Of a DNA stretch of 64,000 nt, positions 51,048 through 60,130 are shown in pieces; position 1 is the stretch's first letter, and each line of letters starts with the position of its first letter. Below the pieces are notes generated by a model. It saw nothing but the letters and a program-made list of their open reading frames with translations, did no database searches and had not been told where the DNA came from. Location of the stretch: assembly GCA_046154185.1 (NCBI GenBank), contig JBJXGE010000001.1:1-64000 (forward strand), given 5' to 3'. The DNA is from JBJXGE01 sp046154185. Lineage in GTDB: Bacteria; Planctomycetota; UBA8108; UBA1146; JAJFFE01. The translations under genes and the position numbers were made by a program.

Positions 51048-53417
51048 TCACTCCTTGCTCTTCAGTACTGCGACGAGGTCGAGACGCGACAGTCGGCGCG
51101 TGACAACGAGCGCCGAAATCACGGCGCTCAGGATCATCACGGTCGCCGCTAACGCCTCCGTGCTCGGCTCGATCACGAGCGGTACGCGAAACAGCTCGGT
51201 CTCAATCACGGAAAACATGAAAGCACTCAAACCGCGGCCGATCAACAGCCCGAGTGGAATCGACGCAAGCGTCAGGAGCGCAAGCTCGCCCAGTAGGATC
51301 GCGGCAACTTCGCCGCGTGTGAAGCCCAACACGCGCAGACTTGCAAGTTCCCGTTCGGTCTCGGCGAGCGAAATGCGCGCGCTGTTGTAGACCACGCCGA
51401 AGGCGATCGCCACCGCTATCACTATGTTGAACGTCGCAAAGATAAGAAGCTGTTGCTGCATGGTGCGGACGAGACTCTCCAGCTCATTCTGTTGCGAGAC
51501 GGTGCCGGCGATGCGCGGCATGCCTCGCAACTCGGCGAGCGCATCGCGTTCGAAGAGCGGATCGACCGCCAAGAACGCACCGGTGATCAAGTCGCCGTCG
51601 CGCATCACGCGATTGAGCGCCGTTAGGTCCATGTAGGCGCCAACTCCGACAAACTGCTGCACGAGCCCGGCCAGCACCACTTCGCGTACGGGCCGCGTTC
51701 CGTCGAGCACTTCTACCGTCAATAAGTCGCCCGGCTTGACGGCGAGCATTTCGGCGAGAAACTGCGTGAGCACCAAGCCGTGTTGCGGCATTTCAATAGG
51801 CCGCAACTCGCGGTCGAGGAGTCGATGCAGATCGGCGCCGGGCTCGAACGCTTGAATGGTCGTTCGATGACGACGATGCCCAGCGACCAACCGCACGGCG
51901 ACGGTTCGCGTTGTCTCGACGCGCGTCACGCCACGCACCGCGCGCAAGTCGAAGCAAGCGCTGCGGGCCACCGGCTCGACGAAACTGACGACTAGATCTT
52001 CGCGATTGGCGCTGCCGTACTGCCGACGAATCAAGTTGGCGACCGAGTCTTCAAAACACATGCCGACCACCAGCACGCTCGAACCGAAGCCGAGCCCGAC
52101 GAGCGACAACAACGTGCGAACCGGGCGTCGTTCGAGATGGCGCAAGATCATGCGCGTCGTCTGGGCAAACTTGAGACCGAACCCGAAGCGCTCGAAAAGC
52201 GCGCGCCGGTAGCGCGCTGGCGGTTCCGGCCGCAGCGCCTGTGCGGGTGGTAGTGTCACAGCGCGGCGCACCGAGAACGCAACTCCGCCAGTCGCGGCCA
52301 ACGCACTGATGCCGAGCGCGGCGAGCGCAATCCAAGGTTCGAGCCAGTAGTGGAGGCTCGGGAAACGGTAGAACTTCATGTACATGTGAGACATCGCGTC
52401 GCCGAGGTAAGCGCCGGCAACGATGCCGGCGGCGACACCGACGACGACAATCGAGAGCATTGTTTTCAAGTAGTGCAAACCGATCGCGAGATTCGGGTAG
52501 CCGAAAGCCTTGAGCGCCGCCAGCTGCTCACGCTGCGTCGCCACTAACCGACTCGCCACGACATTGAGCAGGAACGCCGCGACGGACATGAAAATGCAGG
52601 GAAACAGGGTCGCCATGGTCGCAAGCTGTCGCATTTCCTCGCTCAGATACCGATGGGATGGCTGATCGCTTCGCGCGTAGGCGCCGCGCCCGCCGTACGG
52701 TTCGAGCAAACCGTCAAGACTGCTGATGACATCCTCCGCTCGCGTGCCGGCGACAATCGAGAGTGCAACTTCATTGAAGGATCCATCGAGATCGAGCGCC
52801 GCGGCGAGTTGCGGCCGGGCCATCCAAATGATCGCGTGACTCGTGAAGTCCGGCACGATGGAGCCCGGCGCGATGGGAAAGATAAAGTCGGGCGCGAGCC
52901 CCCAGCCGCACACTTCGAGCACGCGTCGGCGACCATGAATGATGACGGCGAGCTGAGCGCCCGGACGCAACCGGTTTGCTTCGGCGAATGCCTCGCTCAC
53001 GACGACTTCGCCTTCGCGATCGGAGTCCGGAAGGCTACCGAGTCGCAGATGCAAGCGATTGAGCTCGGGCTGTCCGACGCGCGGGAGTGAAACGAGCTGC
53101 GCCGTGAGCGGCCGGCCGCTCGAACCGACTTCGAGTCGCGCGGCGCCCGACACACGCGTCTCGACCCGCACGACGCCCGGGATCTCGGCGATGCGCGCCG
53201 CCAACTGTTCGGGTGCCCGCACCAAATTGGCAAACACATCCGCGAACTGGCCCGCGCGGTAGTAGTCCCTGCGGGTGCGCTCGAGTGTCACGCGCGTGCT
53301 GAGCGCCATGACGAACGTCGCGACGCCGCACATGATGACGAGCGCAATCGCACCTGCCGGGCCGCGCTGCCCGATCAAGTCGCGGAGCACTTTCTTGTCG
53401 ATAGTGCGAAGTCGCAT
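51048..53417 (-). CDS. ABC transporter permease with two FtsX domains
   Basis: 789 residues. N-terminal membrane helix (about 22-44), a periplasmic domain, three helices around 275-400 with FtsX signature (QLAALKAFGYPNLAIG), a linker, then a second set with another periplasmic domain and C-terminal helices carrying ELASLRVLGFTRGEVAAILLGE. Duplicated FtsX cores are typical of exporter permeases acting as mechanotransmitters (DevC/lipoprotein-type). ATG 53417 shares bases with the stop of the ATPase gene (TAATG), so the TTG at 53423 is less likely. No outer-membrane TolC-like gene is adjacent. Confidence 0.88.
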   Translation of the reverse strand: MRLRTIDKKVLRDLIGQRGPAGAIALVIMCGVATFVMALSTRVTLERTRRDYYRAGQFADVFANLVRAPEQLAARIAEIPGVVRVETRVSGAARLEVGSSGRPLTAQLVSLPRVGQPELNRLHLRLGSLPDSDREGEVVVSEAFAEANRLRPGAQLAVIIHGRRRVLEVCGWGLAPDFIFPIAPGSIVPDFTSHAIIWMARPQLAAALDLDGSFNEVALSIVAGTRAEDVISSLDGLLEPYGGRGAYARSDQPSHRYLSEEMRQLATMATLFPCIFMSVAAFLLNVVASRLVATQREQLAALKAFGYPNLAIGLHYLKTMLSIVVVGVAAGIVAGAYLGDAMSHMYMKFYRFPSLHYWLEPWIALAALGISALAATGGVAFSVRRAVTLPPAQALRPEPPARYRRALFERFGFGLKFAQTTRMILRHLERRPVRTLLSLVGLGFGSSVLVVGMCFEDSVANLIRRQYGSANREDLVVSFVEPVARSACFDLRAVRGVTRVETTRTVAVRLVAGHRRHRTTIQAFEPGADLHRLLDRELRPIEMPQHGLVLTQFLAEMLAVKPGDLLTVEVLDGTRPVREVVLAGLVQQFVGVGAYMDLTALNRVMRDGDLITGAFLAVDPLFERDALAELRGMPRIAGTVSQQNELESLVRTMQQQLLIFATFNIVIAVAIAFGVVYNSARISLAETERELASLRVLGFTRGEVAAILLGELALLTLASIPLGLLIGRGLSAFMFSVIETELFRVPLVIEPSTEALAATVMILSAVISALVVTRRLSRLDLVAVLKSKE

Positions 53418-54142
53418 TACCAAGAAACTTCCTGCGGCGAGACCGGCGTCGCGTTACGCTCGACGCTCGCGATCCGACCGTCGGCGAGCCGAACGACGCG
53501 ATTTGCGATCGCGGCGATGCTCGCGTTGTGCGTGATGATCGCCGTGGTCGTTACCAACTCGCGATTGATGAGATGCAACGCTTCTAGTACTCGCACACCG
53601 GTCGCCGAGTCGAGCGCACCCGTCGGCTCGTCGCACAAGAGCACGGCGGGACGCTTTGCGATCGCGCGCGCGATGGCGACCCGTTGTTGTTCTCCACCTG
53701 AAAGTTGCGCTGGAAAGTGGTCGAGCCGCGCGGCCAAGCCGACGAGTCCCAACGCTTCCTCGGGCGTCATCGGATCGCGCGCAATCTCCGTCACGATCGC
53801 GACGTTTTCGCGCGCGGTGAGACTTGGGATGAGGTTATAGAACTGAAACACAAACCCGACGTGGTGACGTCGATATTCGGTGAGCTCGCGGTCGGAAGCT
53901 GCTGACAATTCGCGGCCGTGATAACTGACGCGACCGGCGGTCACCGTGTCGAGTCCGCCGAGAATGTTGAGCAGCGTCGACTTGCCGCTTCCCGATGGCC
54001 CGAGGAGCACGACGAGTTCTCCGGCGTAGAGGTCCAAGTCGACGCCGCGCAGCGCGTGCACCGAGACTTCTCCCATGTCATAGATTTTCGTGACGCCGCG
54101 CGATTCGAATACGGTCTCGGCGTGGCTCGCGACTGGCTGCAT
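53417..54142 (-). CDS. ABC transporter ATP-binding protein (LolD/MacB type)
   Basis: 241 residues. Walker A GPSGSGKST, Q-loop FVFQFYNLIPSLTARENV (the MacB/LolD hallmark), signature LSGGEQQRVAIARA, Walker B VLLCDEPTGALDS and switch His in IITHN. Drives the two-FtsX permease encoded downstream; TAATG overlap. ATG 54142 is preferred; a GTG at 54175 would add 11 residues. A 9-bp inverted repeat lies 80-110 bp upstream and could be the operator. Confidence 0.92.
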   Translation of the reverse strand: MQPVASHAETVFESRGVTKIYDMGEVSVHALRGVDLDLYAGELVVLLGPSGSGKSTLLNILGGLDTVTAGRVSYHGRELSAASDRELTEYRRHHVGFVFQFYNLIPSLTARENVAIVTEIARDPMTPEEALGLVGLAARLDHFPAQLSGGEQQRVAIARAIAKRPAVLLCDEPTGALDSATGVRVLEALHLINRELVTTTAIITHNASIAAIANRVVRLADGRIASVERNATPVSPQEVSW

Positions 54143-54223
54143 GAATTTCACCAATCCTTCGGCGCCGACGCGCACCGACCGCCAGACTCAGATGCTTTTG
54201 CCACTGGCACTTGCCGCGGGCGC

Positions 54224-54253
54224 CGGCCAAGGAGGGTGACGCGACCTTGGCCG
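54224..54253. repeat. 9-bp inverted repeat, possible operator
   Basis: CGGCCAAGG and CCTTGGCCG are perfect arms around 12 bases, in the 320-bp divergent interval between the ABC exporter and the fabH-like gene. The rest of that interval holds the repeated palindromes at 54365-54429 and no gene. Confidence 0.4.
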
Positions 54254-54364
54254 CCGTCCGCTGACCCCGGCGCCAGTCGCCGCATACAAAAAAATTACAG
54301 ATCAGTTCCTAGTCGTGACAGAGCGATGATTGTCAGGCCGCGCGCAATCTCCGACAATTCGGCG

Positions 54365-54429
54365 CGCGTTGAGCCGCTCACGCCGTTTAGCCGCTCACAC
54401 GCGTTGAGCAGCTCAGCAATCGTGAGCGG
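54365..54429. promoter_or_regulatory. repeated palindromic operator-like sites
   Basis: CGCGTTGAGCcGCTCA (54365-54380) and CGCGTTGAGCaGCTCA (54400-54415) are the same interrupted palindrome TGAGC-N-GCTCA, 35 bp apart. CCGCTCAC occurs at 54374 and 54391 and inverted at 54422-54429, ending 33 bp before the start codon of the synthase gene. Confidence 0.45.
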
Positions 54430-54462
54430 AATTCGAATGGAGTAAACCAAATCGGAACTCCG

Positions 54463-55509
54463 ATGACCTCGAAGGAACGCCCTTCGATCGGCATTACAGG
54501 ATACGGCGCGTACGTGCCGCCGACCGTGCTCACCAACGATGAACTGGCGTTGGTGGTCGACACCTCGGACGAATGGATCCGCCGGCGGACGGGAATCCGC
54601 ACGCGCCGCATCTTGTCCGAAGACCAGGGTGTGCTCGACATGGCCGTCGCCGCAGCCGAAGCGGCGCTCGCGGATGCGGGCGTCACGGCGGACAAAATTA
54701 CCGACATCCGCGTGGCGGTCAACACCTGGATGCGGTTCCCGAGTCTCGCGACCCAAGTCCAGCGCAAGATTGGCGCGCACGCGGCATCGGCCGCGGATGT
54801 CGCAGCCGGTTGCGCGGGCTTCGTCTATGCGATGGAGGAAGCGTACAACAAGGCTTTCGTCGAACGCGTTCGACACGGCCGCGCGATGACCTCACTCGTG
54901 ATCGGTGTCGATGGGCTTTCGCACATCACTGACTGGACGGATCGCAGCACATGCGTGCTGCTCGGCGACGGCGCTGGCGCGGTCGTGCTGTCAGAAAACG
55001 CGCCGGGCGAGATTCTCGCGATTCACACCCACGCGCAAGGCAACCACGGCGATTTGCTTTACTCGACGCCCGTGCTCGCGCCGCAAATCACGGTGAAGAG
55101 CGCGCGAGCGTTCTCGCACGACGAGACCGCACCGCGCCCATATCTGCGGATGGATGGCCCGCGCATCTACGCGATCGCGGTCGAGACGATGGCCCGCGAT
55201 GTCGAGGCGGTGATTGCCCGCTATAACGAGACCGCAGCACGCCCGATTACAGTTTCCGACATCGGCTATCTTTACCCGCACCAAGCGAATCTTCGCATCG
55301 TGGAGAAAGTCGCCGAGCGACTCGCGGTTCCGCTCGACAAAGTCTATACCGACGGCGTCGTAAATTTCGGCAACACGTCGACGGCTTCGATTCCGCTCGG
55401 CTATCGCGATGTGCGCGATCGTCTCGGTCCGCCGCCAAAGGGACAACTCGAAATCGACGTTGCCTTTGGCGCCGGCTTGGCCTCGGGCGCGATTCTGCGA
55501 CGAACTTAA
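54463..55509 (+). CDS. fabH: 3-oxoacyl-ACP synthase III (FabH) family protein
   Basis: 348 residues, thiolase fold. Complete condensing-enzyme triad: Cys117 in AAGCAGF, His273 in YPHQAN, Asn304 in NFGNTSTAS, plus TSDEWIRRRTGI and the C-terminal GAGLASGAIL. It may start fatty acid synthesis from acyl-CoA and malonyl-ACP or act on a special substrate; it is not next to plsX/fabD, and the acyl-CoA dehydrogenase lies convergent to it, so a specialised role is possible. Start ATG 54463 is the first of the conserved N-terminus; no good ribosome binding site is seen. Confidence 0.88.
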   Translation: MTSKERPSIGITGYGAYVPPTVLTNDELALVVDTSDEWIRRRTGIRTRRILSEDQGVLDMAVAAAEAALADAGVTADKITDIRVAVNTWMRFPSLATQVQRKIGAHAASAADVAAGCAGFVYAMEEAYNKAFVERVRHGRAMTSLVIGVDGLSHITDWTDRSTCVLLGDGAGAVVLSENAPGEILAIHTHAQGNHGDLLYSTPVLAPQITVKSARAFSHDETAPRPYLRMDGPRIYAIAVETMARDVEAVIARYNETAARPITVSDIGYLYPHQANLRIVEKVAERLAVPLDKVYTDGVVNFGNTSTASIPLGYRDVRDRLGPPPKGQLEIDVAFGAGLASGAILRRT

Positions 55510-55565
55510 GAGGTGCCGCCAATGGACCAACGCCGGTCCATCGGCACCGATGAAAACGACTCAAC

Positions 55566-56729
55566 CTAATCCGCCAGCATTTGGCGGGCGATGATCAAGC
55601 GTTGGATTTGATTCGTGCCTTCATAGATTTGCAGCACTTTGGCGTCGCGCATCAACTTCTCAACGGGATATTCCTTCGAGTACCCATAGCCACCGAAAAT
55701 TTGCACGGCGTCGGTGGCGATCCGCATCGCCGCATCGCCCCCAAAGAGCTTCGCCGCGGAGCAATGCAGCGTGTTGCGTTGGTCGTGATCGATGAGCCAC
55801 GCGGCGTGCCAAGTCAAGAGTCGCGCCGCAAGCACGTCTTTCTGCATGTCAGCGAGCATGAACTGGACGGCCTGAAAGTCCGCGATCCGACTGCCGAAGG
55901 CTTGCCGCTCTTTCGCGTAGCGCAGTGACTCATCGAGGGCGCGTTGGCTGAGCCCGACCGCCGCCGCGGCGACGCCCGGGCGCGTGCGATCAAAGGTCAT
56001 CATTGCGATGCGAAAGCCATCGCCTTCGACGCCGAGCAGGTGATCGGCCGGGACTTCGACATCGTCAAAAGTGATGAAGACCGTGTTCGAGGCCCGCTGC
56101 CCCATCATGTCTTCCTTCTTGCCGACTTGGATGCCCGGGGAATCGGCTGGCACCACAAAAACACTCATACCCTTGCGACCCGCGGCGCGGTCGGTATACG
56201 CGAAGACGACAAACCAGCGCGCGTAGGCGCCGCCCGACACCCACGCCTTCGTGCCATTCAACACATACTTGTCGCCGCGCCGGACCGCGCGGGTCTCGAG
56301 ACCCGCGACGTCGGAGCCCGCGTTCGGCTCCGACAGACAATAGGACGCGTTCGCATACTCGCTGGTCAACTGGCCCAAGTAGCGTCGCTTCACGCTCTCG
56401 TTGCCCGCGAGTTTCACTGGCACGCTCGCGAGATTGTTGACCGTCATGCTGATCGCGATGCCGGCGCACCCGTAACTCAGCTCTTCCGTCACGATCGCTT
56501 CCTCGACGCAGCCGAGTCCGCCGCCGCCGTACTCTTCGGGAATCGTGATGTTCACTAAGCCAATCTCGAAAGCTTGACGCGCAAGATCGAGCGGAAACTC
56601 GCCGGTCACATCGTGATGCGCCGCGCGCGGAATAACCTGTTCGCGCACAAAACGCGCGGCGATCTCTTTAAGAGCTTGTTGTTCAGCGGAAAGTTGGAAA
56701 CTGAGCAAGGCTTCTGCGCTCCTATTCAC
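55566..56729 (-). CDS. acyl-CoA dehydrogenase
   Basis: 387 residues. FAD enzyme of beta-oxidation or branched-chain amino acid breakdown. Motifs: AYCLSEPNAGSD-type (here SYCLSEPNAGSD), flavin-contacting GTKAWVSGGAYA, DRTRPGVAAAAVGLSQRAL, GGYGYSKEYPVEKLMRDAK and the catalytic Glu370 in IYEGTNQIQR. Glu370 in this position is that of short-/medium-chain enzymes. Full length; it precedes no electron transfer flavoprotein genes here. Confidence 0.93.
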   Translation of the reverse strand: MNRSAEALLSFQLSAEQQALKEIAARFVREQVIPRAAHHDVTGEFPLDLARQAFEIGLVNITIPEEYGGGGLGCVEEAIVTEELSYGCAGIAISMTVNNLASVPVKLAGNESVKRRYLGQLTSEYANASYCLSEPNAGSDVAGLETRAVRRGDKYVLNGTKAWVSGGAYARWFVVFAYTDRAAGRKGMSVFVVPADSPGIQVGKKEDMMGQRASNTVFITFDDVEVPADHLLGVEGDGFRIAMMTFDRTRPGVAAAAVGLSQRALDESLRYAKERQAFGSRIADFQAVQFMLADMQKDVLAARLLTWHAAWLIDHDQRNTLHCSAAKLFGGDAAMRIATDAVQIFGGYGYSKEYPVEKLMRDAKVLQIYEGTNQIQRLIIARQMLAD

Positions 56730-56767
56730 GCGTGTGAGACGTCGCAGTCACCGACATCTAGGACCAT

Positions 56768-57994
56768 TCAGGAGTGCGCAGCCTTGAGTCGGGTGCGCAG
56801 GCCGGACGCGATCCAACCGAGAAACTGCTGCGTGTTCAGCCACGGATGATCGGGACCGATTTGCGACGCGAGATCGCGCGTCATGTGGCCCGCCTCGACG
56901 GTTTCGACGCAGACACCTTCGAGCGTCTCAACAAATTTTCGCAGCGCCTCGTTGTGGTCGAGCTTCGCCCGATGCCGCAGCCCGCGCGTCCACGCGTAGA
57001 TCGAAGCGATGGGATTCGTCGATGTCTCCTTGCCCTGCAGATGCATTCGATAGTGGCGCGTGACTGTGCCGTGCGCCGCTTCGGCCTCGACGATGTTGCC
57101 GTCCGGCGTCAGCAACACGGAGGTCATGAGACCGAGCGAACCGAAGCCCTGCGCGACGCTATCTGACTGCACATCGCCGTCGTAGTTCTTGCAGGCCCAA
57201 ACAAACTTCCCGGACCATTTGAGCGCCGACGCGACCATGTCGTCGATCAAGCGATGCTCATACGTGATGCTGGCCGCCTCGAAGTCGCGCCGAAACTCGC
57301 GCTCATAGATCTCGGCGAACAGATCTTTGAAGCGGCCGTCATACGCCTTCAAGATCGTGTTCTTGGTCGACAAGTAAACCGGCCAGCGCCGTTCCAACCC
57401 GTAACGCAAGCAAGCGCGGGCGAAGCCGCGAATCGAGTCATCGAGGTTGTACATCCCGAGCGCGACGCCGGCGCCCGGAAAATCGAATACCTGATAGTCG
57501 CGGGGTGCACTGCCATCGGCGGGCTCGAAGCGCATCGTCAGCCGCCCCTTCCCCGGCACGACAAAATCGGTCGCTCGATACTGATCGCCGAAAGCGTGGC
57601 GGCCGATCACGATCGGATCGGTCCAGCCCGGAACCAAGCGCGGAACGTTGCGACAGATGATCGGCTCGCGAAACACGGTGCCATCGAGAATGTTGCGGAT
57701 GGTGCCGTTCGGCGACTTCCACATTTGGCGCAAGTTGAACTCTTTGACGCGCGCCTCGTCCGGCGTGATCGTCGCGCACTTGATGCCGACGCCATGTTTC
57801 TTGATGGCGTGCGCGGCCTCAATGGTGACTTGATCCGCGGTCGCGTCGCGGTGCTCGATGCCGAGATCGTAGTACTCGATCGGCACTTGCAAGTACGGCA
57901 GGATCAGCGTCTCTTTGATGGCCTTCCAAATGATCCGAGTCATCTCATCGCCATCGAGCTCGACCACGGGATTCTTAACGACGATTTTTTGCAT
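56768..57994 (-). CDS. icd: NADP-dependent isocitrate dehydrogenase, eukaryotic type
   Basis: 408 residues. Converts isocitrate to 2-oxoglutarate with NADP. It belongs to the eukaryotic-like subfamily II: VVELDGDEMTRIIWKAIKE, TPDEARVKEFNLRQMWKSPNGTIRNILDGTVFREPI, the mature catalytic Tyr/Lys segments and the C-terminal EAAHGTVTRHYR. Length equals that of mitochondrial/cytosolic enzymes (about 410) rather than E. coli Icd. Found sporadically in bacteria. It is followed by the acyl-CoA dehydrogenase on the same strand after 38 bp. Confidence 0.96.
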   Translation of the reverse strand: MQKIVVKNPVVELDGDEMTRIIWKAIKETLILPYLQVPIEYYDLGIEHRDATADQVTIEAAHAIKKHGVGIKCATITPDEARVKEFNLRQMWKSPNGTIRNILDGTVFREPIICRNVPRLVPGWTDPIVIGRHAFGDQYRATDFVVPGKGRLTMRFEPADGSAPRDYQVFDFPGAGVALGMYNLDDSIRGFARACLRYGLERRWPVYLSTKNTILKAYDGRFKDLFAEIYEREFRRDFEAASITYEHRLIDDMVASALKWSGKFVWACKNYDGDVQSDSVAQGFGSLGLMTSVLLTPDGNIVEAEAAHGTVTRHYRMHLQGKETSTNPIASIYAWTRGLRHRAKLDHNEALRKFVETLEGVCVETVEAGHMTRDLASQIGPDHPWLNTQQFLGWIASGLRTRLKAAHS

Positions 57995-58105
57995 GCTTCA
58001 CCGCTGATGGCGCCAAGAAAAACTACTGGGACGCAAGGAGCGAGAAGATAGCGCCAGCCTGTTGAAGCGCAAGCGAAATGACGCGAGCAACGCGTGTCCG
58101 ACGCC

Positions 58106-60130
58106 TCAACGAATGCCTTGCGCTTCCAGTAGCAAGATCTCGCGTTGCCAGCCGGCGCGCTCGTCGTCGCTGACGGTCGGATCCGGAAGCAACGAACGCC
58201 GCGTGCAGTTGACGAGCGCCTGCAAGGTTTGGTAGCGGCGCGTCCGTTGGATCGCCGGTGGCAAATGATCGCGGACGATTTCCTCGATGGCCGCAAACGG
58301 CAGCTCACCGCCGGTCGCGCCGGCGCGGGCGCGCAATTGCGAACGCAATGAAGAGAAAGCGGCGGCGGAGTAGTCGCTCGTCAAGGCGTCGAGGCGCGCG
58401 AGTTCATCGTCCGTGGCGGCGACGCGTCGCACGCTCTTCAGCACCCACGCCAAAAACTCACGGCGATCCGCACCGCTCGGATCGAGCACGGGAATAATCA
58501 AGTCACCAACCCGACCCGGCCGGCGAATATCCGCCGACAACAAGTGAATGCGCGCCGTCATCAACAACCAGACAATGCGACCGCGCAGACGCGGGTCCGC
58601 CATCATCGCTTGGATCTTGCCGGTCAACCGACGTTCCGTGTCTTGCGTTTCGGCGCCGACCCCACCGAATTGCGTGTCAGCTTCATCGACAAAAATTACC
58701 ACCTTGTCGAGCGCCTCTAAGACGCGGCGCAGTCGTTCGAAAATGACGTCCGTCTGACCGTACCATTGGCTGCGGATGTTCTTGAGCACGAGCACCGGCA
58801 AATCCAACGCGCTCGCCACGGCCTCAAAAATAAAAGTCTTGCCGCCCCCAATGGGGCCGGCGATCGCGGCGCCGCTCAGCGCGTCCGGTCCGGTCGCGCG
58901 CAAGCGCGGAATCATCTCATCGCGGATGAACTGCTTCAAACGCGAGAAACCCAGCACGTCGTTGAGACTGTGCTCCGGCTTCTTGAACTCGACCACATCG
59001 TCGCCGAGTTGGCTCGTAATGTGATGCTCGACCAGCACAATCACATCTTCGGGTTTGAGCGGTTGTCCGGTGTGCGCGGCGCCGATGAGCAATTGTCGCA
59101 GCGCGTGCAAACTGAGCCCGGCCGTGAAACGCGCGAGTTCGGCGACGCCGGCCCACAGTTGCGGAATGCCAGGGGGCCGCGTTGCCGCGGCGGGCGCCGC
59201 CGACGGCGCAGTCTTCGTCTGGGCGTTCGACAAGAATTGTTCGATGTAATGCGCACGGGTTTTCAAGTCGGGCGATGGAACTTCGAGCAACAGCACCTGG
59301 GGCAACCGTGCGACGCGCGGATGCACAAGACTGGCGGAATCCGCCAAGAGCACGACGGCATCGTCGGCCGCCAAAAACGCCGGGTCGCAGAACCAGTCCT
59401 GCACGACGCTGATGCGATGGCGATCCGTGCCGGCGAGTCGCGCCAAATCGCCGTCGCCGGCCGGTAACAACAAATCTGCGCCTTCGACGATGATCAACAA
59501 CGACTCCGCCAGATAGCGCCGACCGTCCGGATCGCGTGAACGCGAGCACAGCGTGAGTTGTCGCATCAGCTCCAACGCTTGCGTCGGTTGCCCGATCGAT
59601 TCGCGCAGATTGCGGTCAAATTCCGCGAGCCAGTACTGTCGATCTCGTTCACGCCGCGGATCGGCGAGCGCACTCAAGAGCAAATCCGTGCCACTCGTCC
59701 CTGACTTCCAGGCAACCCACGCGTCGCGCAGGCGCTCGCGATCCGCCGCGTCCACGAATCGCACCGGACCATTCAACTCGTAGACCAAAATGATGAGGCC
59801 TGGGAGCCGGCATTTCTCAATGAGGAACGGAATCATCGGCAAATACTCGCCCGCCGATGCGCTGCGTTGCGCGAAAAAGAGGTCGTGCACGTCCCCCGCG
59901 ACTAGCAGACTTCGGGCTTGGCCGGAATTGAGAATTCGCGCCAACCGGACATAAAACTCATACTGCGGAGCCCCCGCTGTGTCCGGCGTCTGCGCCGCAC
60001 TGATCGGCGTCGGCGCCGCGGCTATCGGCGTCGGCGCCGCGGCTATCGGCTTCGTCGCCGCGGTTATCGGCGTCGGCGCCGCGGCCACCTGTTTGGCGAC
60101 CGACTTCTTGTCGTTCGACGGCTGACTCAT
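58106..60130 (-). CDS. AAA+ ATPase with Ala/Pro/Thr-rich N-terminus
   Basis: 674 residues. Residues about 13-50 are made of a seven-residue repeat (AAAPTPI) encoded by a 21-bp DNA repeat. Residues about 60-330 look like a degenerate first AAA domain lacking clear Walker motifs. Residues about 390-560 form a canonical AAA+ module: Walker A GPIGGGKT, Walker B VVIFVDEAD, arginine finger region RRPGRVGD. It starts with an ATGA overlap at the end of the ABC ATPase gene. The role is unknown; coupling suggests a partner in a membrane-associated complex with that ATPase. The long frame opening at 60355 is an overlap artefact. Confidence 0.75.
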   Translation of the reverse strand: MSQPSNDKKSVAKQVAAAPTPITAATKPIAAAPTPIAAAPTPISAAQTPDTAGAPQYEFYVRLARILNSGQARSLLVAGDVHDLFFAQRSASAGEYLPMIPFLIEKCRLPGLIILVYELNGPVRFVDAADRERLRDAWVAWKSGTSGTDLLLSALADPRRERDRQYWLAEFDRNLRESIGQPTQALELMRQLTLCSRSRDPDGRRYLAESLLIIVEGADLLLPAGDGDLARLAGTDRHRISVVQDWFCDPAFLAADDAVVLLADSASLVHPRVARLPQVLLLEVPSPDLKTRAHYIEQFLSNAQTKTAPSAAPAAATRPPGIPQLWAGVAELARFTAGLSLHALRQLLIGAAHTGQPLKPEDVIVLVEHHITSQLGDDVVEFKKPEHSLNDVLGFSRLKQFIRDEMIPRLRATGPDALSGAAIAGPIGGGKTFIFEAVASALDLPVLVLKNIRSQWYGQTDVIFERLRRVLEALDKVVIFVDEADTQFGGVGAETQDTERRLTGKIQAMMADPRLRGRIVWLLMTARIHLLSADIRRPGRVGDLIIPVLDPSGADRREFLAWVLKSVRRVAATDDELARLDALTSDYSAAAFSSLRSQLRARAGATGGELPFAAIEEIVRDHLPPAIQRTRRYQTLQALVNCTRRSLLPDPTVSDDERAGWQREILLLEAQGIR
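60003..60086. repeat. 21-bp tandem repeat, four copies, within the AAA+ gene
   Basis: Four units of 21 bp (60003-60023, 60024-60044, 60045-60065, 60066-60086), the third with four changes. They encode the heptad AAAPTPI in the flexible N-terminus. Confidence 0.85.

Noticed and set aside
60003..60086. Four regular 21-bp repeats as a CRISPR array
   Set aside because: There are no spacers; the units are head to tail and in frame, encoding a protein heptad repeat.
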